From Bacteroidia bacterium (lineage in GTDB: Bacteria; Bacteroidota; Bacteroidia; Bacteroidales; Paludibacteraceae): DNA of 64,000 bases. Made by a program: the position numbers and the translations under genes. How positions within the stretch are numbered: position 1 is the stretch's first letter; the number at the start of each line of letters is the position of its first letter. Shown here piece by piece: positions 38,609 to 49,367 of this stretch. The stretch covers positions 1 to 64,000 of the forward strand of contig RZYM01000002.1 of the NCBI GenBank assembly GCA_009930305.1, in the 5' to 3' direction. The notes under the pieces were generated by a model, which saw only the letters and a list, made by a program, of their open reading frames with translations, ran no database searches and was not told the DNA's origin.

Positions 38609-40192
38609 TCAATAATTTGGATTTTGAATAAGATTGGTATTCACTGTAAGTTCTCCAGCCGGTAATGGATATAAATTATATTTAGAATCTAATTTCATGA
38701 TTCCGGTTTGAGTCCCTCCCTTCCAAGACCAATTATAGTTATCAGTAAAACTATTAAATCTTATCAAATCCGTTCTTCTGTGTCCTTCCCAATATAATTC
38801 GCGAGCACGTTCTTCTAAAAGAAAATCTAACTGCAAATCTGATTCAATTATATTACGTGGCATGCCTGCACGTTCACGTAAATCGTTTATGTATTCAACT
38901 GCTTGTCCAATAGAGCCACCTTCTCCACCTCTTACGACAGATTCCGCATACATCAAATACACATCGCCAAGACGGAATAAAGGAAAATCAGTGTCCGGGA
39001 AAATATTATCCGATCCTGTTGAACCACTTTTGGTACGATTTGTGAATTTTGTAACCAAACGTCCTTGCGTATATCCGGTATGTAAATCTGTAATTTCATC
39101 GGTCATACCCGTATTATAAAACATTGCACGTCCATCGTTTGATTCAAATAAATTAAACAAATCTTTAGGAGCTCGTGCGCCTGTCCATGCACCTGATGCA
39201 CCATCTATGCCGAATATATCATAAATAGGTAAACCCGGAACTTTTAACGATGCTTCCAAGCCTATTATAAATCCAACCCCACCATATCCTGTTGCCTTTT
39301 TGCCATCGTACACTATCGGAAATATTATTTCGGACGAAATGTTATTATCTGCGCAAAATAGGTTTTTGTAATTATTTTCCAATGTATAACCACTTGTCAA
39401 TATTTCATTTAATTGTTCTATACATTCTGTGTAGCGAGGTTCTCCAATATAAACTTCCGCATTTAAGTATAATTTTGCAAGTAACATGGCTACAACATCA
39501 TCATTAACTCTTCCATATAAACCTTTTTCGGGTAAGGTTCCTATTGTTGTAAGTTCTGATTCTATCCAGTTAAATACTTTCCTGCGAGTTTTATATGCAG
39601 GCATAAAATCGCCGACTCCGTCTTCTACCTCAATTATTGGAACATTGCCATACATATCCATTAAGAAATAATAATTCATAGCTCTTATGACTTTTGCTTC
39701 TTCGCGATAGACAGCTACCTCCTCTTGTAATGACACAGAAATAGATCTTTCATCCATTTTTTCTGTTGTGGTTTGTCTTAAATATTCATTGCAATATGCT
39801 ATTGTAAGATACATTCTGTCGTATGTAAGACGAAACCATGAATTATCGGAACTCCAACTTTGCGATTGTAAATCGTTCAAAGCATCATTGTCCCAAAAAA
39901 CTCGCATTTCATCTGTACAAAATTCTTGCAACGAAAACCATGAGCGCAACCAAGCTGTTTCGCCAGTGTCTCCATTAGATATATCATCATAGCCATAAGG
40001 GCCTTGATTTCCTGTAAGAGAAAATCCTGCATATAGTTTAGACAGGAATTGAGTATATGTAGATTCTTCTCTCCACGCTTTGTCGGGAGTATATGCAGTA
40101 TCGCTAAGTACCACAGTATTCATATCATCAACGCAAGATGCCAAACCTAATGTCAGACATGAAAGGATGATTATTTTTTTAAGAAGTTTCAT
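38609..40192 (-). CDS. susD: SusD/RagB-family nutrient-binding lipoprotein
   Basis: A 527-residue lipoprotein (signal ending GLASC). TPR-like N-terminal half, then the family's C-terminal motif: PLFRLGDVYLMYAESV, YINDLRERAGMP, LLEERARELYWEGHRRTDLIRF and YPLPAGEL. It caps the SusC transporter and delivers glycans. It directly follows susC with the usual short spacing (20 bases). Confidence 0.96.
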   Translation of the reverse strand: MKLLKKIIILSCLTLGLASCVDDMNTVVLSDTAYTPDKAWREESTYTQFLSKLYAGFSLTGNQGPYGYDDISNGDTGETAWLRSWFSLQEFCTDEMRVFWDNDALNDLQSQSWSSDNSWFRLTYDRMYLTIAYCNEYLRQTTTEKMDERSISVSLQEEVAVYREEAKVIRAMNYYFLMDMYGNVPIIEVEDGVGDFMPAYKTRRKVFNWIESELTTIGTLPEKGLYGRVNDDVVAMLLAKLYLNAEVYIGEPRYTECIEQLNEILTSGYTLENNYKNLFCADNNISSEIIFPIVYDGKKATGYGGVGFIIGLEASLKVPGLPIYDIFGIDGASGAWTGARAPKDLFNLFESNDGRAMFYNTGMTDEITDLHTGYTQGRLVTKFTNRTKSGSTGSDNIFPDTDFPLFRLGDVYLMYAESVVRGGEGGSIGQAVEYINDLRERAGMPRNIIESDLQLDFLLEERARELYWEGHRRTDLIRFNSFTDNYNWSWKGGTQTGIMKLDSKYNLYPLPAGELTVNTNLIQNPNY

Positions 40193-40212
40193 ATTCGTAA
40201 TTTTTATATAGA

Positions 40213-43194
40213 TTAAAATTTAAGGTTCACACCAAGCATATATGTTATAGGTCTCGGATAAAAATTAGCATCAATTCCGCCTTCTATTTCAGGATCAAAA
40301 CCCATATAACTTGTTATTACAAACGGATTTTGAACTGTTGCATAAATACGTCCGCTTAATGGGAAACGAGGAGCTTTTTTAAACGACCAACCTAATGTTA
40401 TATAATCCATTCTGAAAAACGATGCTTCTTGAATAAAATAGCTTGAAGTAGGTTGATTTGTGGTATAACCCAATGAAACGACATCTCTCATACGATTCAA
40501 CATATAGGTTCCTTGATATATTGACGAATTAGATGTATTAGTACTATTTGCAGCTGTTGAATAATAGTTGTAATTTCCAAATGCTCCGTGACCTCCGAAT
40601 GACAAATCCCACGATTTATAATTTAATTTACTATTCAAGCCCAAAGTAACATCAGGAGAAGATTTATGGAATACAATCAAATCATCATCATTTAATATTC
40701 CATCATTATTTTGATCAACATAAGCTCCTTCAATTGGTTTTCCGTCATTATCGTAAATTTGCTCATACACATAATATGAATTTGCAGCGCATCCTACTTT
40801 TTGAATTTTTATGCCTTCTCTACGATAAGAGTTATCGTTACTGCCATAAGTAAGTTGAAGAATGGTATTTTTATTATAAGCTACATTTGCACCTATCTCC
40901 CATGTCCAATTTTTTGTTTGTATAGGTACTGTGTTAATTGAAAATTCAACACCGTAATTATCCAGAGATCCAATATTAGCAACCACATACTCACTAAAAT
41001 TAGTACCTGCTACCGCTTTGGTACTTGAATTTATTAAATCGTCGGTTTTACGATAATAAAGTTCTAAAGATCCGTTAATTCTATTATTTATAAATCCATA
41101 ATCTATACCTATGTTGTATGTCATAGTTTATTCCCATTTTAAATCAGGATTATACGCAAGAGGACGCATAACCGGTACCCAATTACCATAATTGTCTTGT
41201 TCGTAGCTTATTACGTAGTTAGCTTGATCGCCTACAGACGATTGATACAAACCTATATAAGGATAATCTCCTTGATTAATATCTTGCTGACCTGTTATAC
41301 CCCAACCCAAACGCAACTTTAAGTCGCTAAGATATTTTGAGTTTTTAAGAAAATTTTCATTAGCAATACGCCATGCAAAAGCCACTGAAGGGAAAACACC
41401 CCATCTATTTTCGGGTGCGAAGCGAGAAGATCCGTCGCCACGTACCGTTACTGTAAGGTAGTATCTTCCAAGCATATTGTAATTAACACGTCCAAAAAAT
41501 GATACAAGACAATTAAAATTTTGATCTGTACCGGTTGATATTAATTCGGGATCACCATTGTCATCAAATTTTTTGATACGCATATTTTTATGCCATGATG
41601 ACTTTTTGTAGTTTTGATATGAATAACCACCCATTACATCAAAATGTGAGTTTTGCCATGCAAAATCGTGTCCATATTGTAAATAAGCGTCTAATAATAA
41701 ATTCATACGTTCTTGTGTCCATTGTCCGTTGTATCCGCCATAATTATATACAGCAGGAGCATCAGGTGCTTGGTATTTACTTCCATTACTATTAGAATAA
41801 TCTATACCTAAATTAAGATGTGCCGCTAAATCAGGCAAAAAGTGCATTTTATAATCAAATTGCGCATTACCTATAAAACTTAAAGCTTTTGAATTATCAA
41901 GTGTAGATTCTAGAATAGAAACAGGGTTTGTTGGAGCAGTACCTACAGGTTTTCCTGCATCGTCAGTCCATGTAAAATAACCCTGATATGGGCTGCCCTC
42001 ATCATATATTGGTTGAGTAGGATCAAACATTACTGCAGTGCCTATTGCACTTTGATCAGCGAAACGGCTTTCAATATAAGACACTTTGCCGTTGAAATCC
42101 ATTTTCAAATGTTTTGTAAACAATTCCGGAGTTAATGCAAAACTACCTGTTACACGTTGAGTTCCGGATGTTTTAAGAATACCATTATCCAAATCATATC
42201 CTACTGATACTCTGTAAGGCATATTTGGAGCAGTTCCCATTATACTTAAATTATGCTCCGTATTTACAGCGTTTCTAAAAATAGCATCTTGCCAATCGGT
42301 ATTTGCATTTCCTATTTTATCCATTACTTCTTGGAAATTAGATTCACCGTTAAATTTTTCTATTAAATATGAACGATATTCGTCTGCGTCCAAAACTGCA
42401 GTTTTTTTACTTGGAGTACTTACAGATACATTTCCATCGTAAGTTACATTTATTTTTTCGTTTGATCCTCTTTTAGTGGTAATCAAGATGACACCATTTG
42501 ATGCTCGCGAACCATAAATTGCAGTAGCAGAAGCATCTTTCAAAACTGTAAATGTTTCAATGTCTGAAGGATTTATTGTTGATAGTTGATTTCCTACGCC
42601 ACCTATACCATTATTATCAATAGGTACACCATCAATAACTATAAGCGGATCGTTACTTGCCGATAAAGAAGAACCTCCTCTTATACGAATGGTCGATCCG
42701 CCTGTCGGAGAACCACCACTATTTATTATACTAACACCTGCAACTTTTCCTTGTAAAAGATCTTGTGCATTATTTGTTACACCTTTAGATTCCTCGTCTG
42801 TTTTTACTGATACTAAAGCACCTGTAGCATCGCCTTTACGAACTTGACCGTAACCAATTACAACGACTTCTTCCAAAGCTTTTTGGTCTTCTTTTAATAC
42901 TACATCTATTTTGCTTTTACCATTGCATGCAATATCGTTGGTTTTATATCCAAGAAAAGAAAATGTTAAGGTGGATGTACTCGGATTTGCTTGCGGAATT
43001 GTGTAGTTTCCTTCGTAATCGGTTATTGTTCCGGTAGTAGTTCCTTTTACCATAACATTAACACCGATTAGTGGTTCGCCTGATTCATCCAATACCGTTC
43101 CCGATACCTGCGCCAATATTGGTATGGCGATAAACAACCCCAAAAAAATGAATGTTAAACGCAATAATGATTTTTTGATTTTTAGATTTCTCAT
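40213..43194 (-). pseudogene. susC: SusC TonB-dependent transporter interrupted by one in-frame stop
   Basis: One frame spans the gene, but codon 41130-41128 is TAA, between PDLKWE and TMTYNIGIDYGF. Both sides align as one typical SusC (KWE[Q/T]T-TYNIG). An original CAA (Gln) changed to TAA is the simplest cause. The start at 43194 (MRNLKIKKSLL) gives a signal peptide, followed by the carboxypeptidase-regulatory-like domain (GEPLIGVNVMVKGT), the plug (IRIRGGSSLSASNDPLIVIDGVPIDN) and the barrel. Without readthrough the product lacks the last ~300 barrel residues and could not work. The protein would be 993 codons in total, normal for the family. The rest of the operon looks intact. Confidence 0.88.
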
Positions 43195-43334
43195 AATTTT
43201 TCGGTTAATTTTGGTATTGCAAATATCTACATAAAATATTTCCAAACCTATACCTTTATAAAAGAATCTAAAAAAATATAAACATTAAAGTTCTGATGAT
43301 AAGTAGTTTAGCTATGTTTTACAATGGCAAAAAT

Positions 43335-44930
43335 CTAAATAGAAAAAGTACCTATTCCCATTAATTTATCTTCAAAATCGTCGGGATACAAAGATTTATT
43401 ACGCATTTTTGAACGATAGGTATAAATTGTAGTAATGGAATATCTTAAAAAATCGGCAATTTTTGAACTATCTGAAATTCCTAAACGAATAAGAGCAAAT
43501 ATTCTTAATTCTGTAGTCAATCGACCTGACTCTTTAGGATATTCCTTTGCATCATCTTGCATCAAAGAATTAAAATCATTAACAAAATCGGGATATATAT
43601 TTAAAAATGCAAGATCAAAATTTTTATAAAACTCTTTCAAAACATCATCAGAATATTTTGATGATTTAAGAGTTGCTCGCAAATCTTCTATTTTACCGTT
43701 CGACACCTTTTTATTAAGCATCTTTCTGTAATCTTCAAGATTGTCTATATAAAAGGAACAAAGGCCCATAAATCTGCCTATATATTCTTCTTTTACATGA
43801 TTTGCCTCTGTTAATTGTCCATTGATTACTACCACAGCCTTACGCGCAGCATTTAATTTTTTCATTTGCCTAAACACGAAGCCTATCGCTATTAATAATG
43901 CAAGTACTAATATAGATACCAAAATCAACAATGTTATAAGCCAATACCTCTGTACATCCCTTATATGCTGGTATGTTTTATCTATCATAGGCAACATTTT
44001 AGAGGCTTGCACATTGCGTAGGCGGGCATTGTAAAAATTAGCATCTTCCATGCTTATTTTCATGTAATTGTCTGCTCTTGCAATTTCGCCATCATCATAA
44101 AGCATCTCAGCCAAGCCTCGTAATGATTTATTTTCTTTAACAACAGCTTTTACATCAGACAAAGCACTCATGATCAGATACATTTTTTGTTCTTCACGTG
44201 AATTATTAAGGCCACTTAAAAACGACAAAGTAGATGTTATTATAGCATATTGACGAGTTCCTTCGTTAACTCTTGGCAGATATGATTCAAGCATTTCTTT
44301 AGATTCATCAATTTTATGTTGACCCATTAAAATAGAAGCTTTTGTAGTATAATACAAAAAACTGTCTGCCGAATAAGTCAATATTGTATCTTGATATAAG
44401 GCCATCTTATCAAGATAACCAAATCTAAATTCTTCTTCCGATGAGTACTCTGCCAAATACAAATATAAATCGGCATATGTTTTATAATACTGCGAAAGAT
44501 ACTCTTCAGATAAATTGTTTTTATCTACTTTTGACAATAAATCAAAGGCCTCTAGGTAAAGCCCTGAAACAGATAAAACTTGGGCTTTTTTAATTCGAGC
44601 ATAATCTAAAAGATCAAATCTGCCAAGTTTAGTCGCTATCGCAATATTTCTATTCATACAAACTCGCGCCGAATCACAAATATATGATTCATATTCATTG
44701 AATAAAGCCTTGTTCAGTTCGTACAATACCGAATCGGAAACTTTTGTGGTTTTAATTTTTGCTTTTATCATATCCACTCTGTCTAATTTTGCGTGCTCGT
44801 ACTCAGAGCTTTTTTCTATTGCATCGTCCAAAGCATTAGTTAGCGAATCTAAATTAATTGACACAGCTTGCATGCAAGTAGCACTTAATAAAGTTATCGA
44901 CAAAAGGATATAATATCGTATATTTTTCAT
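43335..44930 (-). CDS. SusR-like transcriptional regulator (DUF6377)
   Basis: A 531-residue membrane regulator. The signal or first anchor (YILLSITLLSATCMQA) is followed by a periplasmic TPR-like helical region (about residues 25-320), a membrane span (WLITLLILVSILVLALLIAIGF), a short coiled coil and a C-terminal cytoplasmic DNA-binding segment. The end (RIFALIRLGISDSSKIADFL, then TIYTYRSKMRNKS) is a LuxR-like HTH as in SusR. It senses maltooligosaccharides in Bacteroides and activates the sus operon; here it lies upstream of susC on the same strand. In-frame GTG at 44936 is an alternative start. Confidence 0.9.
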   Translation of the reverse strand: MKNIRYYILLSITLLSATCMQAVSINLDSLTNALDDAIEKSSEYEHAKLDRVDMIKAKIKTTKVSDSVLYELNKALFNEYESYICDSARVCMNRNIAIATKLGRFDLLDYARIKKAQVLSVSGLYLEAFDLLSKVDKNNLSEEYLSQYYKTYADLYLYLAEYSSEEEFRFGYLDKMALYQDTILTYSADSFLYYTTKASILMGQHKIDESKEMLESYLPRVNEGTRQYAIITSTLSFLSGLNNSREEQKMYLIMSALSDVKAVVKENKSLRGLAEMLYDDGEIARADNYMKISMEDANFYNARLRNVQASKMLPMIDKTYQHIRDVQRYWLITLLILVSILVLALLIAIGFVFRQMKKLNAARKAVVVINGQLTEANHVKEEYIGRFMGLCSFYIDNLEDYRKMLNKKVSNGKIEDLRATLKSSKYSDDVLKEFYKNFDLAFLNIYPDFVNDFNSLMQDDAKEYPKESGRLTTELRIFALIRLGISDSSKIADFLRYSITTIYTYRSKMRNKSLYPDDFEDKLMGIGTFSI

Positions 44931-44986
44931 AAACACAAAGGTATGTTTTAATTTAAAACAAGTATACTATTAAAGCGCAAAAATAG

Positions 44987-44994
44987 TACCTTTG
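44987..44994 (+). promoter_or_regulatory. -7 box of the PspC-uvrB transcript
   Basis: TACCTTTG fits the consensus, 45 bases before the PspC-domain start codon. Confidence 0.5.
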
Positions 44995-45039
44995 CTGAAA
45001 ATATGAGATAATAATAAATATAAATCACGATTCAAAATT

Positions 45040-45240
45040 ATGAACAAAAAATTATTTTTATCACAAAACAACAAAATGATAGCAGGTGTTTGTGGTGGAT
45101 TAGGCGAATACTTTGAAATGGATCCTACAGTTGTAAGACTTATTGTAGCTACTCTTACTATTTTCACCGGTTTTTTGGGCGGTTTGTTATTTTATTTGAT
45201 AGCGTGGGTAATTATGAAACAATCCACACCTATTGCATGA
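45040..45240 (+). CDS. PspC-domain membrane protein
   Basis: A 66-residue protein made of one PspC domain: KMIAGVCGGLGEYFEMDPTVVRL, then a span (IVATLTIFTGFLGGLLFYLIAWVIM). PspC proteins act in membrane stress responses. Its TGA overlaps the uvrB ATG (ATGA), so the two are translationally coupled. Confidence 0.92.
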   Translation: MNKKLFLSQNNKMIAGVCGGLGEYFEMDPTVVRLIVATLTIFTGFLGGLLFYLIAWVIMKQSTPIA

Positions 45241-47255
45241 ATTTTAAGCTTGAATCGCCATATAAACCAACCGGAGACCAACCTGAAGCCATTAAGCAGT
45301 TAACTGACGGAATCTTTGATAACGAAGCTCATCAAACTTTACTCGGTGTAACAGGTTCAGGTAAAACATTTACAATTGCAAATGTAATCGCAAATGTAAA
45401 CAAGCCGACATTGGTATTAAGCCACAACAAGACATTGGCGGCACAATTATATGGCGAATTCAAGAGTTTTTTTCCACATAATGCTGTTGAGTATTTTGTA
45501 TCATACTATGACTATTACCAACCTGAAGCATACATCCCAACAACCGATACATACATAGAAAAAGACCTTGCTATAAATGAAGAAATCGATAGACTTAGAT
45601 TATCAGCAACGTCTGCATTGTTGTCGGGTAGAAAAGACATTATTGTAGTATCATCAGTATCATGTATATATGGTATAGGAAATCCGGAAGATTTTACCAA
45701 GAACATGGTAAATATAAGAACGGGACAAAAATTTGTAAGAGATGAATTTTTGCGACATCTTGTATCTTCAATGTACACTCGTAATGAAATCGATTTTCAA
45801 CGCGGAAATTTTAGGGTAAAGGGCGATACTGTTGATATTTGGTTAGCATATACTGAAATTGTTTGCAGGGTATTATTTTGGGGTGATGAAATTGATAGCA
45901 TTGAATTATTAGAACCTATCAGCATGTCTACTATAGAATCGTTAGATGAGTACAGCATATCACCTGCCAATATTTTTGTTACTACAAAAGAAAATACATT
46001 TCGTGCCATTGGAGAAATTGAAATAGACCTAGGTAAACAAGTTGATTACTTAAAATCCATAGGAAAGAATTACGAAGCCAAACGTCTATACGAGCGTACT
46101 ACTTACGACATTGAAATGATACGTGAATTAGGATATTGTTCAGGCATTGAGAATTATTCAAGGTATTTTGATGGCCGTAATGCAGGGACTCCTCCATTTT
46201 GCTTGATGGACTTCTTTCCTAAAGATTTTATAATGGTTATCGATGAAAGCCATGTTACTATTCCTCAAATACACGCAATGTATGGCGGTGATAAGGCTAG
46301 AAAAAAGAATTTGGTTGAATATGGTTTCAGATTACCCGCAGCTATGGATAATCGTCCTCTTACATTTGAAGAGTTTGAGGGAAAAGAAAAACAGACAATT
46401 TATGTAAGTGCAACCCCTGCTGAATATGAATTACAGAAATCCGGAGGAATAATAACCGAACAAGTCATTAGACCAACCGGTTTATTAGACCCTGAAATCA
46501 TTGTTAAGCCTAGCAAGAATCAAATCGACGACTTGCTTGAAGAAATTACAATACGTGCCGAAAAGGATGAAAGAGTTTTGGTAACTACTCTAACCAAAAG
46601 AATGGCAGAAGAGCTAACAGAATACCTGCTTAAAAACGGAGTCAGATGCACTTACATTCACTCTGATGTAGATACTCTTGAAAGAGTTCAAATTTTAGAC
46701 GATTTACGAGCAGGATTATACGATGTCTTAATTGGCGTAAATTTATTGCGCGAAGGTCTTGACTTACCTCAAGTATCATTAGTTGCAATATTAGATGCCG
46801 ACAAAGAGGGATTTTTGCGCTCACATAGAGCTTTAACCCAAACAGCCGGTAGAGCCGCACGTAATTTAGACGGGAAAGTTATTATGTATGCTGATACAAT
46901 TACAGAAAGCATGCAAAAAACAATAGACGAGACAATACGCCGCAGAAATAAGCAAAACGAATATAATAAACAAAATAATATTACTCCAACTGCTATTTTA
47001 AGAGACAAACATTCTCCTTTGGCTAAAATCTCAAATTCGCCGATTAGAGAAAATAGTGCTTATATGGAGCCAACTGAACTAAATATTGCAGCAGATCCTA
47101 TTGTTAAATACATGACAAAAGATCAACTTCTCAAAGCTGCAGAAAAAGCTAAAAAATCTATGCTTGCCGCATCAAAGGAGATGGATTACATTCAAGCTGC
47201 TCAGTACCGAGATGAAATGATGAAATTACAAGATTTGGCAGCTAAAACAAAGTAA
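45237..47255 (+). CDS. uvrB: Excinuclease ABC subunit B
   Basis: A 672-residue UvrB, the damage-verifying helicase-like subunit of nucleotide excision repair. Walker A is GVTGSGKT, the beta hairpin region reads YYDYYQPEAYIPTTDTYIEKD, DEAD-type box is VIDESH, and motif VI QTAGRAARN is present. The UVR domain that binds UvrC is at the C-terminus (AAQYRDEMMKLQ). The ATG at 45237 begins the conserved KLESPYKPTGDQPEAI. Confidence 0.98.
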   Translation: MNFKLESPYKPTGDQPEAIKQLTDGIFDNEAHQTLLGVTGSGKTFTIANVIANVNKPTLVLSHNKTLAAQLYGEFKSFFPHNAVEYFVSYYDYYQPEAYIPTTDTYIEKDLAINEEIDRLRLSATSALLSGRKDIIVVSSVSCIYGIGNPEDFTKNMVNIRTGQKFVRDEFLRHLVSSMYTRNEIDFQRGNFRVKGDTVDIWLAYTEIVCRVLFWGDEIDSIELLEPISMSTIESLDEYSISPANIFVTTKENTFRAIGEIEIDLGKQVDYLKSIGKNYEAKRLYERTTYDIEMIRELGYCSGIENYSRYFDGRNAGTPPFCLMDFFPKDFIMVIDESHVTIPQIHAMYGGDKARKKNLVEYGFRLPAAMDNRPLTFEEFEGKEKQTIYVSATPAEYELQKSGGIITEQVIRPTGLLDPEIIVKPSKNQIDDLLEEITIRAEKDERVLVTTLTKRMAEELTEYLLKNGVRCTYIHSDVDTLERVQILDDLRAGLYDVLIGVNLLREGLDLPQVSLVAILDADKEGFLRSHRALTQTAGRAARNLDGKVIMYADTITESMQKTIDETIRRRNKQNEYNKQNNITPTAILRDKHSPLAKISNSPIRENSAYMEPTELNIAADPIVKYMTKDQLLKAAEKAKKSMLAASKEMDYIQAAQYRDEMMKLQDLAAKTK

Positions 47256-47299
47256 TAATATTTAGTATCTCTACATATTGCTTTCAAAGAAAAAAAGCA

Positions 47300-47307
47300 T
47301 ACCTTTG
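47300..47307 (+). promoter_or_regulatory. -7 box of the AspT-type transporter gene
   Basis: TACCTTTG fits the consensus, 71 bases before the start codon. Confidence 0.45.
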
Positions 47308-47378
47308 ATGCCGCAAAGTACACTGTAATTGCAATTTACAATAACACTTTAATAACTAAATTATAAAAAATTTCTTTT

Positions 47379-49040
47379 ATGGAATGGCTTATAAATCTTT
47401 TAACCAATGAGTCTATTGCTCATACATTGTTGCTGTATTCATTCATAATCGCATTTGGGGTTTTTCTCGGCAAAGTAAAAATATTTGGCATATCATTAGG
47501 TGTTACTTTTGTATTATTTGTTGGCATAATAGTCGGACATTTCGGCTTTACAGTCAATTCTACCGTTTTGGAATTTATTAAAGAATTCGGACTCATTTTA
47601 TTTATATACACAATTGGCTTGCAAGTAGGCCCTGGATTTTTTTCTTCTTTCAAAAAAGGAGGAATGGTGCTTAATACCTTAGCTTGCGGCATTGTTATAC
47701 TAGGCATAATTACAGCAATCTCAATCTATTACATTGCAAATGACCGCATTCCTTTCCCAATGATTGTTGGCATAATGTCGGGAGCTGTAACAAATACGCC
47801 GGGTTTGGGTGCAGCTGAAGAAGCACTTCGTCAAATACATTACACTGGTAGCTCTATCGGTTTGGGATATGCTGTAGCTTATCCTCTTGGAGTTGTTGGA
47901 ATTATTTTATCAATGGTACTTATACGTGTTTTATTCCGAATCAAACTTGATAACGAAAGTGAAAAATTAATATCGCAAGATGACAATGCTAAAGAAGTAC
48001 CGGAACGCATGACTTTGAAAATCACAAATAAAGCAGTTAACGGGAAAACGATGAAGGAATGCAGAAATTTAGTCGGTCGCGATTTTATAATATCAAGAAT
48101 GATAGAAAATGACACAATTGTTATTCCTACAGGTAATACAGCATTACATACCGGTAATATAATCTTAGTAGTAACTACAATTAATAATGCAGAATCGGTA
48201 CGTACATTCCTCGGAGAAGAAACTGAATACAAATGGGAAGATGACGATTCAAAATTGGTATCTCGCCGCATAGTTATCACACAAGATAATATAAACGGGA
48301 AAACAATCGGTTCTCTAAAATTACGAAGCGTATTGGGAGTTAATATTACACGTGTCAACCGTTCCGGCATAGACTTGCTTGCTACACCAAGTTTGATCCT
48401 TCAAGTTGGTGACCGTGTTATGGTTGTAGGACCAATAGATGCAATTAAAAGAGCAGAAAAAATTCTAGGGAATACTCTTAAAAGACTTAATGAGCCTCAT
48501 ATCATATCCATTTTTATTGGTATTCTGACAGGTATCTTGATTGGTAGCATACCATTCTATTTTCCTGGAATGCCAATGCCTGCAAAATTAGGTTTAGCAG
48601 GAGGTCCGCTGATTGTTGCTATTTTAGTAGGAAGATTTGGTTACAAAATAAAGCTAATTACATTTACAACACAAAGTGCAAATTTGATGCTTCGAGAAAT
48701 AGGTATATGCTTATTCTTAGCAAGTGTAGGTCTGTCGTCTGGCAGTGAATTTCTTAAAACGGTTTTATCGGGTGATGGTTTGCTTTGGATAGGATGCGGA
48801 TTCCTAATTACCATTATTCCGGCAATTATAATTGGCATTATATCTAGATTGTGCTTTAAACTAAACTACTATACTATCATAGGTTTGATTGCAGGTAGTA
48901 CAACCGATCCTCCGGCACTTGCGTATGCAAGTTCAATAGCTAATAACGATGCGCCTGCTATTGCATACTCTACTGTTTATCCACTAACAATGTTCTTACG
49001 TATTATATCTGCACAAGTGTTAATATTAGCATTTGCTTAG
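47379..49040 (+). CDS. AspT/YidE-type transporter with two RCK_C domains
   Basis: A 553-residue membrane protein of the aspartate:alanine exchanger-like family. Two halves of about five or six spans each flank a central cytoplasmic pair of RCK_C (TrkA_C) domains (about residues 200-370; for example MTLKITNKAVNGKTM and RRIVITQDNINGKTI). The duplicated motif GAVTNTPGLGAA and GSTTDPPALAYA marks the family. The transported anion is unknown. Confidence 0.9.
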   Translation: MEWLINLLTNESIAHTLLLYSFIIAFGVFLGKVKIFGISLGVTFVLFVGIIVGHFGFTVNSTVLEFIKEFGLILFIYTIGLQVGPGFFSSFKKGGMVLNTLACGIVILGIITAISIYYIANDRIPFPMIVGIMSGAVTNTPGLGAAEEALRQIHYTGSSIGLGYAVAYPLGVVGIILSMVLIRVLFRIKLDNESEKLISQDDNAKEVPERMTLKITNKAVNGKTMKECRNLVGRDFIISRMIENDTIVIPTGNTALHTGNIILVVTTINNAESVRTFLGEETEYKWEDDDSKLVSRRIVITQDNINGKTIGSLKLRSVLGVNITRVNRSGIDLLATPSLILQVGDRVMVVGPIDAIKRAEKILGNTLKRLNEPHIISIFIGILTGILIGSIPFYFPGMPMPAKLGLAGGPLIVAILVGRFGYKIKLITFTTQSANLMLREIGICLFLASVGLSSGSEFLKTVLSGDGLLWIGCGFLITIIPAIIIGIISRLCFKLNYYTIIGLIAGSTTDPPALAYASSIANNDAPAIAYSTVYPLTMFLRIISAQVLILAFA

Positions 49041-49117
49041 TAGCAGTGAATTTAATTTACAACGTTTTAGGTCAAGCAAAAATCATTTAATAGCTTTGCT
49101 TAGCTATTAATATGCGC

Positions 49118-49342
49118 TTAAGCATTACGAACTACAATTTCAAAATCTTGAAATAAGATTACGTCACCACTAATTATTTTTGCACGCTTGCGCAATTCGA
49201 CTGCTCCATTTCGGAGTACAACTCCATCAACAACAACTTGCTGCGCCTCGCTGCCTGAACACACAACATTTGTTGCTTTAAGCAACTGAATTAGAGGAAT
49301 AAAGGTTTCGCCCTCACGTATTTTAAAATCTATCTTTTTCAT
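49118..49342 (-). CDS. S4-domain RNA-binding protein (YbcJ/RlbA-like)
   Basis: A 74-residue protein with a single S4 fold: FIPLIQLLKATNVVCSGSEAQQVV, then VDGVVLRNG and VELRKRAKI. It probably binds structured RNA or ribosomal intermediates. It lies 25 bases upstream of the DUF2490 gene on the same strand and in reverse order of the gene ends, so it may be the last gene of that operon. Confidence 0.88.
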   Translation of the reverse strand: MKKIDFKIREGETFIPLIQLLKATNVVCSGSEAQQVVVDGVVLRNGAVELRKRAKIISGDVILFQDFEIVVRNA

Positions 49343-49367
49343 GTAAGCAAGTAAGACTTAATAAGAA

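Noticed and set aside
40213..43194. Alternative genetic code (TAA recoded) to explain the SusC stop
   Set aside because: Most other genes in the window end in TAA, so TAA is a normal stop here.
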